A DNA stretch of 36,458 nucleotides from Nitriliruptoraceae bacterium (lineage in GTDB: Bacteria > Actinomycetota > Nitriliruptoria > Nitriliruptorales > Nitriliruptoraceae), in the NCBI GenBank assembly GCA_007136095.1, contig SLHP01000055.1, positions 1-36,458 on the forward strand, read 5' to 3'. A program made the translations under genes and the position numbers. Below the pieces are notes generated by a model. That model saw nothing but the letters and a program-made list of their open reading frames with translations. It was not told the origin of the DNA and did no database searches. Positions 9,226-17,042 of this stretch are shown here, piece after piece. How positions within the stretch are numbered: the stretch's first letter is position 1; the number at the start of each line of letters is the position of its first letter.

Positions 9226-9383
9226 GCGGGTGGCCTGACGGGTCAGCTGGAGGAGGTCGTGCCGGGACGGTACCTCGCCGGACAGCCCGCCCTCCGTACA
9301 ACGACCTTCCCGCCGCGAGATCCCCGCCTCGCACCACTTGGCCGATCCCGCCCCGCACCACCCGACCACCGTTCGGACCGCAC

Positions 9384-10292
9384 ATGCAACTCGCCATCCT
9401 GTCCCGGAACCCGAAGCTGTACTCGACGCGTCGTCTGGTCGAGGCTGCCGAGGAACGTGGTCACGAGGTCCAGGTCATCGATTACCTGCGGTGCGTGATC
9501 GACATCACCTCACACCGTCCGGCGATCACGTACGGCGGCGGCAAACTGGAGGGCATCGACGCCGTGATCCCACGGATCGGAGCCACCAGGACCTTCTACG
9601 GCACGGCGGTGGTGCGTCAGTTCGAGATGATGGGGGTCTACCCGGCGGTCGAGTCCCAGGCGATCTCACGATCCCGCGACAAGCTGCGGGCGCTGCAATT
9701 GCTGGCCGCCGAGGGCGTCGGTCTCCCCGTCACCTCGTTCGCGCACTCCACCAAGGACATCGACGGGCTGATCTCGCTGGTCGGTAACGCACCGCTGGTC
9801 GTCAAGCTGCTGGAGGGGACGCAGGGCATGGGCGTCGTGCTCGCGGAGACGAAGAAGGCCGCCGAGTCGGTGATCGGTGCGTTCATGCAGCTCGATGCGA
9901 ACATCCTGGTGCAGGAGTTCATCAAGGAGGCCGGCGGCAGCGACATCCGCGCCTTCGTCGTCGGCAACCGGGTGGTCGCCGCGATGGAGCGCACGGCCAT
10001 GCCCGGGGACTTCCGCTCGAACGTGCATCGCGGCGGCGAGGCGAGGCCGGTGAAGCTCACGCCCGAGGAACGCGCCACGGCGAAACGTGCCGCGAAGATC
10101 CTCGGCCTGAACGTCGCCGGCGTCGACCTCATGCGGTCCAACCACGGTCCGGTCGTGTTGGAGGTCAACTCCTCGCCGGGACTCGAGGGGATCGAGGGGG
10201 CGACCAAGATCGACGTGGCCGGCAAGGTCATCGACCACATCGAAACCAACGCCGGCGCGAAGGCCACCACCCGGGCGCGGCGCAAGGCCTGA
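9384..10292 (+). CDS. rimK: RimK-type ATP-grasp ligase (ribosomal protein S6 glutamate ligase)
   Basis: A 302-residue protein aligning end to end with RimK, which adds glutamates to the C-terminus of ribosomal protein S6 or makes poly-glutamate. Visible family signatures are [19 protein letters not shown] at the N-terminus, [24 protein letters not shown], the ATP-grasp segments [19 protein letters not shown] and [19 protein letters not shown], and the Mg-binding end [15 protein letters not shown]. The extreme C-terminus is basic. Whether the substrate is S6 cannot be told from sequence; RimK homologues also include other ATP-grasp amino-acid ligases. It is a single gene, divergent from the DUF3309 gene and convergent with the flavoprotein gene that follows. 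Confidence 0.93.
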   Translation: MQLAILSRNPKLYSTRRLVEAAEERGHEVQVIDYLRCVIDITSHRPAITYGGGKLEGIDAVIPRIGATRTFYGTAVVRQFEMMGVYPAVESQAISRSRDKLRALQLLAAEGVGLPVTSFAHSTKDIDGLISLVGNAPLVVKLLEGTQGMGVVLAETKKAAESVIGAFMQLDANILVQEFIKEAGGSDIRAFVVGNRVVAAMERTAMPGDFRSNVHRGGEARPVKLTPEERATAKRAAKILGLNVAGVDLMRSNHGPVVLEVNSSPGLEGIEGATKIDVAGKVIDHIETNAGAKATTRARRKA

Positions 10293-10325
10293 CGCGTCCG
10301 CTCAGTGGGGCGCGGTTACCGCGGT

Positions 10326-10356
10326 CGCTGCGGTCAGCGCCGCGCGCCGCGCAGCG
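10326..10356. terminator. GC-rich hairpin between convergent genes
   Basis: CGCTGCG at 10326-10332 pairs with CGCAGCG at 10350-10356, with further GC-rich pairing possible inside. It lies 3' of both rimK and the convergent flavoprotein gene. There is no T tract, so intrinsic termination is only a possibility. Confidence 0.35.
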
Positions 10357-10359
10357 CGG

Positions 10360-11736
10360 TCAGGGTGACGCGTCCTGGACGGCTCCCTCAGCCTGGCGCG
10401 CGGCGATCAGCACCGGGTCCCAGACGGGCGAGAACGGCGGCGCGTAGGCCAGATCGACGTTGAGCAGGTCACCGACCGTCATCTCGTTCCACAGGGCCGT
10501 CGCGAACACGTCGATCCGCTTGGCGGCGCCCTCCTCACCCACGATCTGGGCGCCGAGGAGGCGGCCCGTGACCTGTTCGGCGATCGTCTTGATCGTGAGG
10601 GGCTTCGCACCGGGGTAGTACCCCGCCCGCGTCGACGCCTCGATGACACTGGTCGCGACCGCGAACCCGGCGTCCATGGCTTCCTGCTCACCCAACCCCG
10701 TGCGTGCGATCTCGAGGTGGCACACCTTGGTCACGGCGGTCCCGAGGACACCCGGGAACGCCCCGTACGCACCGCCGAGGTTCAGGCCCGCGATCCGGCC
10801 CTGCTTGTTCGCGATGGTCCCCAGCGCGATCGCCACCGGCCGCCGCGAGATCCGGTGGAACGTCTCGGTGCAATCGCCAGCTGCCCAGACCCGGTCGACC
10901 GGGGTCCGCTGTCGCCGGTCGGTCACGATCCCACCGCTCGGGCCGATCGGGATCCCGGCCGGCTCTGCCAGTTCCGTCAGGGGACGGGCGCCCGTCCCGA
11001 GCACCACGAGGTCGGCCTCGATCGTGCCCTCTGAGGTCTGGACCGCACGGACGAACCCGTCGTCGCCGGTCTCGACGGCCTCGACCGCGACCCCGAGGTG
11101 CAGGTGCATCCCCATGCCCTGCATCGCCTCGGCGATCTGGTCTCCGAACTCGGGATCCATGGTGGACATCGGTCGTGGCGCCATCTCGACCACGTGGACC
11201 TCGATGTCACGCAGACACATAGCCTCCGCCATCTCCAGGCCGATGTACCCCGCGCCGATCACCACCGCACGGCGCGGCGAACGCTCCTCCAACGCATCGA
11301 GTACGCGCTGTCCGTCGACCAGGGTCTGCACACCGAGGACCCCAGCCGCGTCGATCCCCGGCACCGGGGGACGCACCGGGGTCGCGCCGGTGGCGACGAG
11401 CAGTTGGTCGTAGTCGTGGACCGCTTCCTGACCGGTGCCGAGGTCGGTCACGCGGACCGTCCGCGCATCGGTGTCGATACCGGTCACCTCGTGGCGGATC
11501 CGGACATCGATGCCCTGGCGGTCCCGGAAGACCTCCGGTGTCCGGGCGATGAGGGCGTCGCGTTCCTCGACCAGGCCACCGATCCAGTACGGGATCCCGC
11601 AGGCGGCGTACGAGGTGAACCGACCACGCTCGAAAGCCACGATCTCCAGTTCGTCCGGACCGCGCAGGCGTCGGGCCTGGGACGCGGCCGACATCCCCGC
11701 CGCATCACCGCCGATCACCACGAGTCGTTCGGTCAT
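10360..11736 (-). CDS. CoA-disulfide reductase-like FAD/NAD(P)-dependent oxidoreductase
   Basis: A 458-residue flavoprotein of the pyridine nucleotide-disulfide oxidoreductase superfamily with a single active-site cysteine. The FAD-binding start VVIGGDAAGMSAASQARR is followed by SYAACGIPYWIGG, where Cys46 corresponds to the redox Cys of CoA-disulfide reductases. An NAD(P) motif, VVIGAGYIGLEMAE, lies near residue 155. The second FAD motif, VWAAGDCTE, and the dimerisation domain (YYPGAKPLTIK, LNVDLAYAPPFSPVWDPVL) complete the family pattern. The likely role is reduction of CoA disulfide, CoA persulfide or polysulfide. Start ATG 11736 has a strong GGGAGGGA 6 nt upstream. It sits 52 bp downstream of a rhodanese gene; this pairing, or a fusion, is typical of sulfane-sulfur enzymes. 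Confidence 0.88.
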   Translation of the reverse strand: MTERLVVIGGDAAGMSAASQARRLRGPDELEIVAFERGRFTSYAACGIPYWIGGLVEERDALIARTPEVFRDRQGIDVRIRHEVTGIDTDARTVRVTDLGTGQEAVHDYDQLLVATGATPVRPPVPGIDAAGVLGVQTLVDGQRVLDALEERSPRRAVVIGAGYIGLEMAEAMCLRDIEVHVVEMAPRPMSTMDPEFGDQIAEAMQGMGMHLHLGVAVEAVETGDDGFVRAVQTSEGTIEADLVVLGTGARPLTELAEPAGIPIGPSGGIVTDRRQRTPVDRVWAAGDCTETFHRISRRPVAIALGTIANKQGRIAGLNLGGAYGAFPGVLGTAVTKVCHLEIARTGLGEQEAMDAGFAVATSVIEASTRAGYYPGAKPLTIKTIAEQVTGRLLGAQIVGEEGAAKRIDVFATALWNEMTVGDLLNVDLAYAPPFSPVWDPVLIAARQAEGAVQDASP

Positions 11737-11788
11737 CGGGTCCCTCCCCGGGCCGGCGCTACCTCGACATTGTTGCGGTCGGTCAGCA

Positions 11789-12124
11789 TCAGATGACCGT
11801 CCCCGGGCTGCCATCGTCGGTGACGATCGGGCTCTTCGCCTCCGCCCAGGCGAGCATCCCCCCATCCAGGTTCTGCGCGTCGTAGCCGGCCTCGACCAGC
11901 GCCTGGGTGACCATCGCGCTGCGCTGTCCCGACCGGCACACGCACACGATGGGCCGGTCGGACGGGATCTCCGCCTGCCGGTCGTTCAGTTCGGTCATCG
12001 GGATGTGCACGGCACCGTCGATGTGGCCGGCATCCCACTCCGGCTGCTCGCGGACGTCCAGCAGCACGTGCTGGTCCTGCTGCTCCTTCGCGGTGGTCGC
12101 ATCCATCCGGGTACTCCAAGTCAT
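11789..12124 (-). CDS. Single-domain rhodanese-like sulfurtransferase
   Basis: A 111-residue single rhodanese domain: HVLLDVREQPEWDAGHIDGAVHIPM, then the active-site loop CVCRSGQRSA with catalytic Cys63, then AGYDAQNLDGGMLAWAE. The six-residue CRSGQR loop is typical of single-domain rhodaneses that carry sulfane sulfur as a persulfide. It is the first gene before the CoA-disulfide-reductase-like gene on the same strand, 52 bp apart, so transfer of persulfide between the two proteins is a reasonable inference. The start ATG 12124 gives a short, non-secretory N-terminus, so the protein is cytoplasmic. The donor and acceptor are unknown. Confidence 0.9.
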   Translation of the reverse strand: MTWSTRMDATTAKEQQDQHVLLDVREQPEWDAGHIDGAVHIPMTELNDRQAEIPSDRPIVCVCRSGQRSAMVTQALVEAGYDAQNLDGGMLAWAEAKSPIVTDDGSPGTVI

Positions 12125-12166
12125 GGTCGGTGTCGGGGTCGTGGCTGAGGTGGTGGACCGCGAACG

Positions 12167-12691
12167 TTACGACGTGCGGCGCAGGGTCGCGTGCAGGTGG
12201 TGGGTCTCGGGGATATCGGCGTACGCCATCCACAGGTCGTAGGACAGTTCGTCGTCGGTGATCCGGAACTCCCGCCGGAGCGACACCACGTCCTTGGCCG
12301 TGTCGCTGCGCCCGATCGATGTCGTCGCGAGGCGCAGCACACCTGCCTCGAGGTTGCCCTCCTCCACCTCGACAATCCCGGTCGGGTGGGCGAGGACCAA
12401 CTCGACGCGAACAGGGCCGGCGGAGGCGGCGGGGTTGACAGCGTCGGCGGTGGCGGCGGTGGTCTCTGTCGAGGGAACGACCCGCAGGTAGCCGGTCTCG
12501 GTGTGCATGGGTGCGCCGTGTTCCGGGTGCCAGGTGCGTTGCCCGTAGGTCAGGAACGGCTTGCCGACGTGGGCGAACGTGACCTGCTCGCGGTAGCGGA
12601 ACGCGTCGATCGTGGGGTAGTCGCCCGCACCGACACCCTCCCAGGTGCCCAGCAGTGTCGTCAACGGGACGAGATCCGCGTGCAGGTTCAT
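12167..12691 (-). CDS. Nitrobindin-like (FABP/THAP4-family) heme-binding beta-barrel
   Basis: A 174-residue protein with the family opening LLGTWEGVGAGDYPTI (residues 13-28), a mid-section typical of the ten-strand barrel (FLTYGQRTWHPEHGAPMHTETGYLR) and a His-rich C-terminus (H164, H165, H167 in HHLHATLRR) that includes the probable heme ligand. Family members bind ferric heme and isomerise peroxynitrite. A 20-residue Ala/Thr-rich stretch (about residues 72-92) appears to enlarge one loop. Start ATG 12691 has GAGGTGG upstream at good spacing and lies 25 bp after the FKBP gene's stop, so the two are probably cotranscribed. Confidence 0.87.
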   Translation of the reverse strand: MNLHADLVPLTTLLGTWEGVGAGDYPTIDAFRYREQVTFAHVGKPFLTYGQRTWHPEHGAPMHTETGYLRVVPSTETTAATADAVNPAASAGPVRVELVLAHPTGIVEVEEGNLEAGVLRLATTSIGRSDTAKDVVSLRREFRITDDELSYDLWMAYADIPETHHLHATLRRTS

Positions 12692-12716
12692 CGGTCCACC
12701 TCGCTGGTCGTCGCTG

Positions 12717-13274
12717 TCATCCCTCCACCTCCAGTAGATCGATGATGAACACGATGGTCTCACCGGGGGCGATGTCGTCACCGGCACCCCGATTGCCGTA
12801 GGCGAGGTCCGGCGGGATGACCAGCACGCGGCGGCCCCCTTCCCGCATACCGCGCAGGCCCTGCTCCCACCCGTCGATGTTGGTAGCCGCCCCGAGCGTG
12901 AAGGAGTACGGCTGGCTGCGGTCCCAGGTCGCGTCGAACTGTGCACCCGACGACCAGGACGCTCCGACGTAGTGCACGGTCAGTGCGTCGCCGTCAGCCG
13001 CGGCGTCGCCCGCACCCTCGACGACGTCGGTGAGTTGCAGGCCGGACGGCGGTTCGCCCCGGTCGTCGGTCAGGACCGTGGTCAGGTCCGGCTTCGTGGC
13101 GAGATCGAGCTCCTCGGACGTTCCCTCGGGCTCCTCCGCCCCGTCGTCCACAGACGCAGGCGGGGTGTTGCAGGCCGTGAACACGAGCACGACCGCGGCT
13201 GCCGCCACCGTGGGAAGCAGACGCCACGGCCGTGGCCCTACCGACCTGCCCGTCACCGCATGCCTTCCCGTCAT
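12717..13274 (-). CDS. FKBP-type peptidyl-prolyl isomerase lipoprotein
   Basis: A 185-residue protein with a Tat-free signal peptide ending in VFTAC (Cys35 the probable lipidation site; Phe at -3 is less usual), then an acidic linker and a C-terminal FKBP domain of about 100 residues: DALTVHYVGASWSSGAQFDATWDRSQPYSFTLGA, DGWEQGLRGMREGGRRVLVIPPDLAYGN, ETIVFIIDLLEVEG. It should catalyse cis-trans isomerisation of prolyl bonds in secreted proteins at the outer face of the membrane. The start at 13274 is supported by a TACGCT -10 box whose spacing puts transcription start on the ATG itself (leaderless). It is divergent from the cation exchanger gene. Confidence 0.9.
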   Translation of the reverse strand: MTGRHAVTGRSVGPRPWRLLPTVAAAAVVLVFTACNTPPASVDDGAEEPEGTSEELDLATKPDLTTVLTDDRGEPPSGLQLTDVVEGAGDAAADGDALTVHYVGASWSSGAQFDATWDRSQPYSFTLGAATNIDGWEQGLRGMREGGRRVLVIPPDLAYGNRGAGDDIAPGETIVFIIDLLEVEG

Positions 13275-13281
13275 CGCCGAG

Positions 13282-13287
13282 AGCGTA
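13282..13287 (-). promoter_or_regulatory. -10 box of a probable leaderless promoter for the FKBP gene
   Basis: On the minus strand TACGCT is followed by 7 nt and then the ATG at 13274, the TANNNT-to-ATG geometry of actinobacterial leaderless transcripts. No clear Shine-Dalgarno precedes this ATG and the -35 region is weak. Confidence 0.5.
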
Positions 13288-13342
13288 GCCACGACGGCTG
13301 GCGGTCCGTCCCCGGATCCAGCCCAGCCATCCGACCTCGGTC

Positions 13343-13380
13343 GGGGATCGGGGACGGGGCATCGGGGACGGGGCATCGGG
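13343..13380 (+). other. G-quadruplex-type G-run cluster with 14-bp tandem repeat
   Basis: Six G-runs occur in 38 nt: GGGG at 13343, 13350, 13356, 13364 and 13370, and GGG at 13378, with loops of 2-4 nt. Part of this is a direct repeat of a 14-bp unit (CGGGGACGGGGCAT at 13349-13362 and 13363-13376). It lies between the divergent FKBP and exchanger genes, upstream of both. Confidence 0.75.
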
Positions 13381-13416
13381 TCCGTCCTGGCCGCGCGACG
13401 GCTAGCGTCAGGCTCC

Positions 13417-14361
13417 ATGCTCCTCGCGATCGCCGGTGTCCTCCTCGGCCTCCTCCTGCTCACCTACGCAGCCGACCAGTTCGTGGTCGGTGCCGCGCGG
13501 GTCGCCGCGGCACTCCGCATCTCCACGATCGTCATCGGCGCCGTGGTCATCGGTTTCGGGACCTCGGCCCCGGAGCTGGTGGTGTCCGGCCTGGCCGCAG
13601 GTCGGGGCCAGGTCGACCTCGCGGTCGGCAACATCATCGGCTCGAACATCGCGAACCTCACGCTGGTGTTGGGGGTGGCCGCGATGGTGGCGCCGATCGT
13701 GGTGCGCTCCAGCACGCTGAAGCGCGAGGCGCCGCTCTCCCTCGCGGCCGTGGTCGCCTTCGCCCTTTTGATCCAGGGTGGTCTGAGTGTCCTCGACGGG
13801 GCCATCCTCGCGATCGTCCTGGTCGGTGCCCTGACCGTCATCATCGTGGCGGCGCGTGGCGGCGATCCGGTGCTGGCCAACGAGGTCAGTGAGTACCTCA
13901 CCGAAGCGAAGCCGCCACTACGACGGGAACTGACCCGCACGGTGCTCGCACTGATCGCCGTCATCGTTGCCGCACAGGTCCTGGTGGTCTCTGCCACCGA
14001 CATCGCACGGACGCTGGGCCTCGCCGAGGGATTCGTCGGCGTGACGATCGTCGCGATCGGGACGTCGTTGCCCGAACTCGCGACCGCCGTGCAGGCGGCC
14101 CGTCGTCGCGAGACCGACCTGATCATCGGCAACCTGCTCGGCAGCAACCTGTTCAACGCCGGTGCGGTCGGCAGCGTGGTGGCCTTCGCCGGGCCGTCCG
14201 TCGCGCTGGATCCATCCCTGGCCGGACTCGCTGCACTCCTGATGGTGGGGATCGGAGTCATCGCGATGATCTTCATGATCTCCGGGACCCGGGTCGCACG
14301 CTCGGAGGGGATCGTGCTGCTGGTCGGCTACCTGGTGGCCCTACCGTTCCTCGGCCGGTAG
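13417..14361 (+). CDS. Sodium/calcium exchanger family antiporter
   Basis: A 314-residue polytopic inner-membrane protein with about ten transmembrane helices. Its two inverted alpha-repeats are clear: GFGTSAPELVVS with GNIIGSNIANL in the first half, and AIGTSLPELATA with GNLLGSNLFNA in the second. The Glu of each SAPEL/SLPEL motif is the ion-binding residue in the YrbG/CaCA family. The hydrophilic loop between halves (about residues 150-175) is short. It exchanges Ca2+ for Na+ or K+ by inference from family. The ATG at 13417 is 8 nt after a TAGCGT that could be a -10 box at 13403, so its leader is very short; an AGG lies in between. The end is followed by a 134-bp gap. Confidence 0.93.
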   Translation: MLLAIAGVLLGLLLLTYAADQFVVGAARVAAALRISTIVIGAVVIGFGTSAPELVVSGLAAGRGQVDLAVGNIIGSNIANLTLVLGVAAMVAPIVVRSSTLKREAPLSLAAVVAFALLIQGGLSVLDGAILAIVLVGALTVIIVAARGGDPVLANEVSEYLTEAKPPLRRELTRTVLALIAVIVAAQVLVVSATDIARTLGLAEGFVGVTIVAIGTSLPELATAVQAARRRETDLIIGNLLGSNLFNAGAVGSVVAFAGPSVALDPSLAGLAALLMVGIGVIAMIFMISGTRVARSEGIVLLVGYLVALPFLGR

Positions 14362-14495
14362 CCGACCACGCGGGCTCCTCAGCCGGAACCGGCCGTCACG
14401 CGCTGCGACGGGCCGGAGCCGACCGGATCCGGCGCTCACGACCTACCCAGAGTCTTACTAGCATCCGGGCGTCCACCGACCAGGAGCACCGCGCC

Positions 14496-15224
14496 GTGAC
14501 AGGGATCCTCGTTCTCCAGCACACCGCTGCTGCCGGACCGTCCTGCTTCACGGAGGTCCTCGACAGCCGCACGTCGATCGCCCCGTGGCACCTCGTCCAT
14601 GTCGCCGATGCAGCGGACGTCCCCACCGACCTCGACGATGTCGCCGCCGTGATCGTCATGGGCGGCACGATGAGCGCCACCGCACCGGAGGACGTGCCCT
14701 GGATGGTGGCGGAACTCGACCTGCTCCGCACCGCCGTCGAGCGCGAGATCCCGGTCCTCGGGGTCTGTCTGGGAGCGCAGATGCTCGGCGTCGCACTGGG
14801 TGGAACCGTCGAGCGGCGCGACACCCCCGAGGTCGGCTACATCCCGTTGACCCGCACCGACCACGCTGCGGACGACCCGGTCATCGGTGGCTGGCAGGAC
14901 GGCGCCGCACCCCTGTTCCTCCACGAGGACGAGGTCACCACGTTGCCGCCAGGCGCGGTGCCGCTGCTCAGCGGCAGCGATGCAACCGCGGCGTGGCGGA
15001 TCGGTGACGCCTGGGCGGTGCAGTTCCATCCCGAGGTGGATGCCGAGCAGTTGCACGGATGGTTGGAACTCGATGCGTTGACCCCGGTGCTGGAGGCCGC
15101 CGGCGTGGACGGTGACGCGCTCGGCGAGGAGGCCAGCCGGCGCGACCGGTCCATCGTGCCCATCGGCCGGGCGCTCGTCGGCCGGTTCATCGACGCGGTC
15201 GTCCGGCCCCGGGTCGAGGCCTGA
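14496..15224 (+). CDS. Class I glutamine amidotransferase domain protein
   Basis: A 242-residue GATase1 protein similar to GuaA-like stand-alone amidotransferases. The nucleophile elbow is GVCLGAQ with Cys91. The rest of the triad is His178 and Glu180 in QFHPE. MGGTMSATAPEDVPWM contains the oxyanion-hole Gly pair. It should release ammonia from glutamine or hydrolyse a gamma-glutamyl bond, but no synthase partner is fused or adjacent, so the acceptor is unknown. Residues 185-242 form a helical C-terminal extension. The GTG start is set by AGGAG 9 nt upstream. TAGCAT at 14459 is a possible -10 box. Its 3' end faces a hairpin repeat shared with the convergent sulfur-carrier gene. Confidence 0.87.
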   Translation: MTGILVLQHTAAAGPSCFTEVLDSRTSIAPWHLVHVADAADVPTDLDDVAAVIVMGGTMSATAPEDVPWMVAELDLLRTAVEREIPVLGVCLGAQMLGVALGGTVERRDTPEVGYIPLTRTDHAADDPVIGGWQDGAAPLFLHEDEVTTLPPGAVPLLSGSDATAAWRIGDAWAVQFHPEVDAEQLHGWLELDALTPVLEAAGVDGDALGEEASRRDRSIVPIGRALVGRFIDAVVRPRVEA

Positions 15225-15266
15225 GCCCACCGCGGGTTCGCCGCGTCGGCTGCGACGCGCCCGCAC

Positions 15267-15409
15267 GGGTTCGCGTGCATCCGCGTGCAGCACCCGGAGA
15301 CTGCTGCACGCAAACCCCGAACCATGCCCCGCGCCGCCGCGGGTTCGCGTGCATCCGCGTGCAGCACCCGGAGACTGCTGCACGCAAACCCCGAACCATG
15401 CCCCGCGCC
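15267..15409. repeat. Two 69-bp direct repeats, each with a 10-bp perfect hairpin
   Basis: The unit at 15267-15335 is repeated at 15341-15409 (period 74, 5-bp spacer). Each copy holds GCGTGCAGCA, a 9-nt loop and TGCTGCACGC (first copy 15283-15292 and 15302-15311). An outer GGTTCG/CGAACC pair can close a longer stem. The repeat fills the gap between convergent genes ending at 15224 and 15432, so it could act as a bidirectional terminator or 3'-end stabiliser. There is no T tract. Confidence 0.9.
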
Positions 15410-15431
15410 AAGCCCGACCGCGGCGGGTCGC

Positions 15432-15710
15432 TCAGCAGGCGCCACCGGCGACGGCGGGCACGATCGAGACCACGTCACCGTCGCTGAGCGCGGTGTCCAG
15501 GCCGTCCTGGAAGCGGACGTCCTCGTCACGGACGAAGACGTTGACGAACCGCCGGAGCTCGCCGGACTCGTCGAGGACCCGGTCGGCGAAACCGGGATGG
15601 GCAGCATCCAGGTTCGCCACGACCGTGCGCAGATCTGCACCGTCGACGGTCACCTCGGGTCTGCCGTCGGTGAGCTTGCGCAGGGGGGTGGGGATACGGA
15701 CCGTTGGCAT
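15432..15710 (-). CDS. CysO/MoaD-like ubiquitin-fold sulfur carrier with Gly-Gly-Ala-Cys tail
   Basis: A 92-residue beta-grasp protein close in pattern to mycobacterial CysO: VRIPTPLRKLTDG, then RFVNVFVRDEDVRF (residues 54-67), then LSDGDVVSIVPAVAGG. In CysO the C-terminal Gly-Gly is adenylated and converted to a thiocarboxylate that delivers sulfide to a PLP enzyme. Here the Gly89-Gly90 pair is followed by Ala91-Cys92 before the stop, so the glycine is not free. Proteins with such tails (HcyS, QbsE) need a metalloprotease to trim them. The gene starts 53 bp after the threonine-synthase-family gene, under the same SAM riboswitch. MoaD-like molybdopterin function is less likely because no moa genes are nearby. 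Confidence 0.88.
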   Translation of the reverse strand: MPTVRIPTPLRKLTDGRPEVTVDGADLRTVVANLDAAHPGFADRVLDESGELRRFVNVFVRDEDVRFQDGLDTALSDGDVVSIVPAVAGGAC

Positions 15711-15763
15711 GGGGTTGTCCTTCGTCAGGGAGCGTCGGAGGGGACCGACGGGGTGAACGCGAG

Positions 15764-17041
15764 CTACGCAGAACGGGCGGCCAACTGGGCCTGGAAATCG
15801 TCCAGGGACGGCGACACCTCGAAGGTCGGGCCGACCGTGGGCGCCACCGCATCCAGCGTCTTGTAGCCGTTGCCGGAGATGACGGCGACGACGCGTTCGT
15901 CGCGGCCGATCCGACCGTCGGCGGCGAACCGAGCGAGGTTGGCGACCGTGACACCACCGGCGGTCTCGGCGAACAGACCCTCGGTCTCGGCGAGCAGCCG
16001 GATACCGGTGACCACCTCGTCGTCCGGGACGTGTCCGATGACCCCGTCGGTCTCCGCGGCGACCTGCAGCGCGAAGTACCCATCGGCCGGGTTCCCGATC
16101 GCCAGGGAGCGGGCGATCGTGTCGGGGCGTTGCGGCACGACATCGAGCGTGCCCGCCTCGAAAGCGGTCGCGACCGGCGAGCACCCGGTCGCCTGCGCAC
16201 CGCTCATGCGGGGGATGGACCCATCGACCAACCCATGACGCTGCAGATCACCGAAGGCCTTGCGGATCTTCACGAACATCGCTCCCGAGGCGATCGGCGC
16301 GACCACGTGGTCGGGGAACTCCCAGCCGAGCTGCTCGGCGATCTCGTAGCCGATCGTCTTGGACCCCTCGGCGTAGAAGGCCCTCAGGTTGACGTTGACG
16401 AAGCCCCAACCCTGTCGGTCCGCGACCTCGGCACACAGGCGGTTGACGTCGTCGTAGGTCCCGTCGACCGCGACCACGTTGGCCCCGTAGATGGCCGCAC
16501 CGACGATCTTGGCCTGCTCCAGGGTGTTGGGGACGAACACGTACGCCAGCATCCCGACGGCAGCCGCGTGGGCGGCGACCGCACCGGCGAGGTTGCCCGT
16601 GGACGCGCAGGCGATGGTGTCGATGTCCATCGCCCGTGCGGCGGACAGCGCCATCGTGACGACCCGGTCCTTGAACGACCCGGACGGGTTGCGGGTGTCG
16701 TCCTTGAGCCACAGTTCACCGAGACCCAACCGCTGCGCCAGCCGTGGAGCCGGGCGCAGCGGTGACCATCCGGTTCCGAGGTCGACCCGCAGGTCCGGAT
16801 CATCGGAGAGGACCGGTAGCAGGTCCTGGTAGCGCCACAGGGATGCCGGGCCCGCCTCGATCGCAGCCCGGGAGACGCGGCGGTCCGCCAGGTGCTCGTC
16901 GTAGGCGACCTCGAGAGGTCCGAAGCACATCCCACAGACGTGGGAGGCGCTGACGGGTTCGGTCTCCCCACACAGCCGACAGCGCAGGTGGGTCACGTTG
17001 ACCTGCAGGGGCGGTCGTTCGATCGTTGCTGACGCACGCAT
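15764..17041 (-). CDS. thrC: Threonine synthase family PLP enzyme with zinc ribbon
   Basis: A 425-residue fold-type II PLP enzyme annotated by family as threonine synthase (O-phosphohomoserine to threonine). An N-terminal zinc-ribbon-like module has Cys21, Cys24, Cys36 and Cys39. The PLP lysine is Lys124 in NPSGSFKDR. CASTGNLAGAVAAHAA binds the cofactor phosphate region and SGAQATGCSPVATAF follows. It is the first gene of a SAM-riboswitch operon with a CysO-like carrier 53 bp downstream, a context more typical of sulfur assimilation than of threonine synthesis, so a homocysteine or cysteine synthase activity using the carrier thiocarboxylate is an alternative. Start ATG 17041 has AGGAGG 4 nt upstream; an in-frame ATG at 17059 would add six residues. 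Which activity it has cannot be decided from sequence. Confidence 0.88.
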   Translation of the reverse strand: MRASATIERPPLQVNVTHLRCRLCGETEPVSASHVCGMCFGPLEVAYDEHLADRRVSRAAIEAGPASLWRYQDLLPVLSDDPDLRVDLGTGWSPLRPAPRLAQRLGLGELWLKDDTRNPSGSFKDRVVTMALSAARAMDIDTIACASTGNLAGAVAAHAAAVGMLAYVFVPNTLEQAKIVGAAIYGANVVAVDGTYDDVNRLCAEVADRQGWGFVNVNLRAFYAEGSKTIGYEIAEQLGWEFPDHVVAPIASGAMFVKIRKAFGDLQRHGLVDGSIPRMSGAQATGCSPVATAFEAGTLDVVPQRPDTIARSLAIGNPADGYFALQVAAETDGVIGHVPDDEVVTGIRLLAETEGLFAETAGGVTVANLARFAADGRIGRDERVVAVISGNGYKTLDAVAPTVGPTFEVSPSLDDFQAQLAARSA

Positions 17042-17042
17042 G

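Noticed and set aside
9226-9369. Longer form of the DUF3309 protein (99 residues)
   Set aside because: Upstream codons give a Cys/Arg/Glu-rich stretch unlike a membrane protein; the family is about 50 residues.
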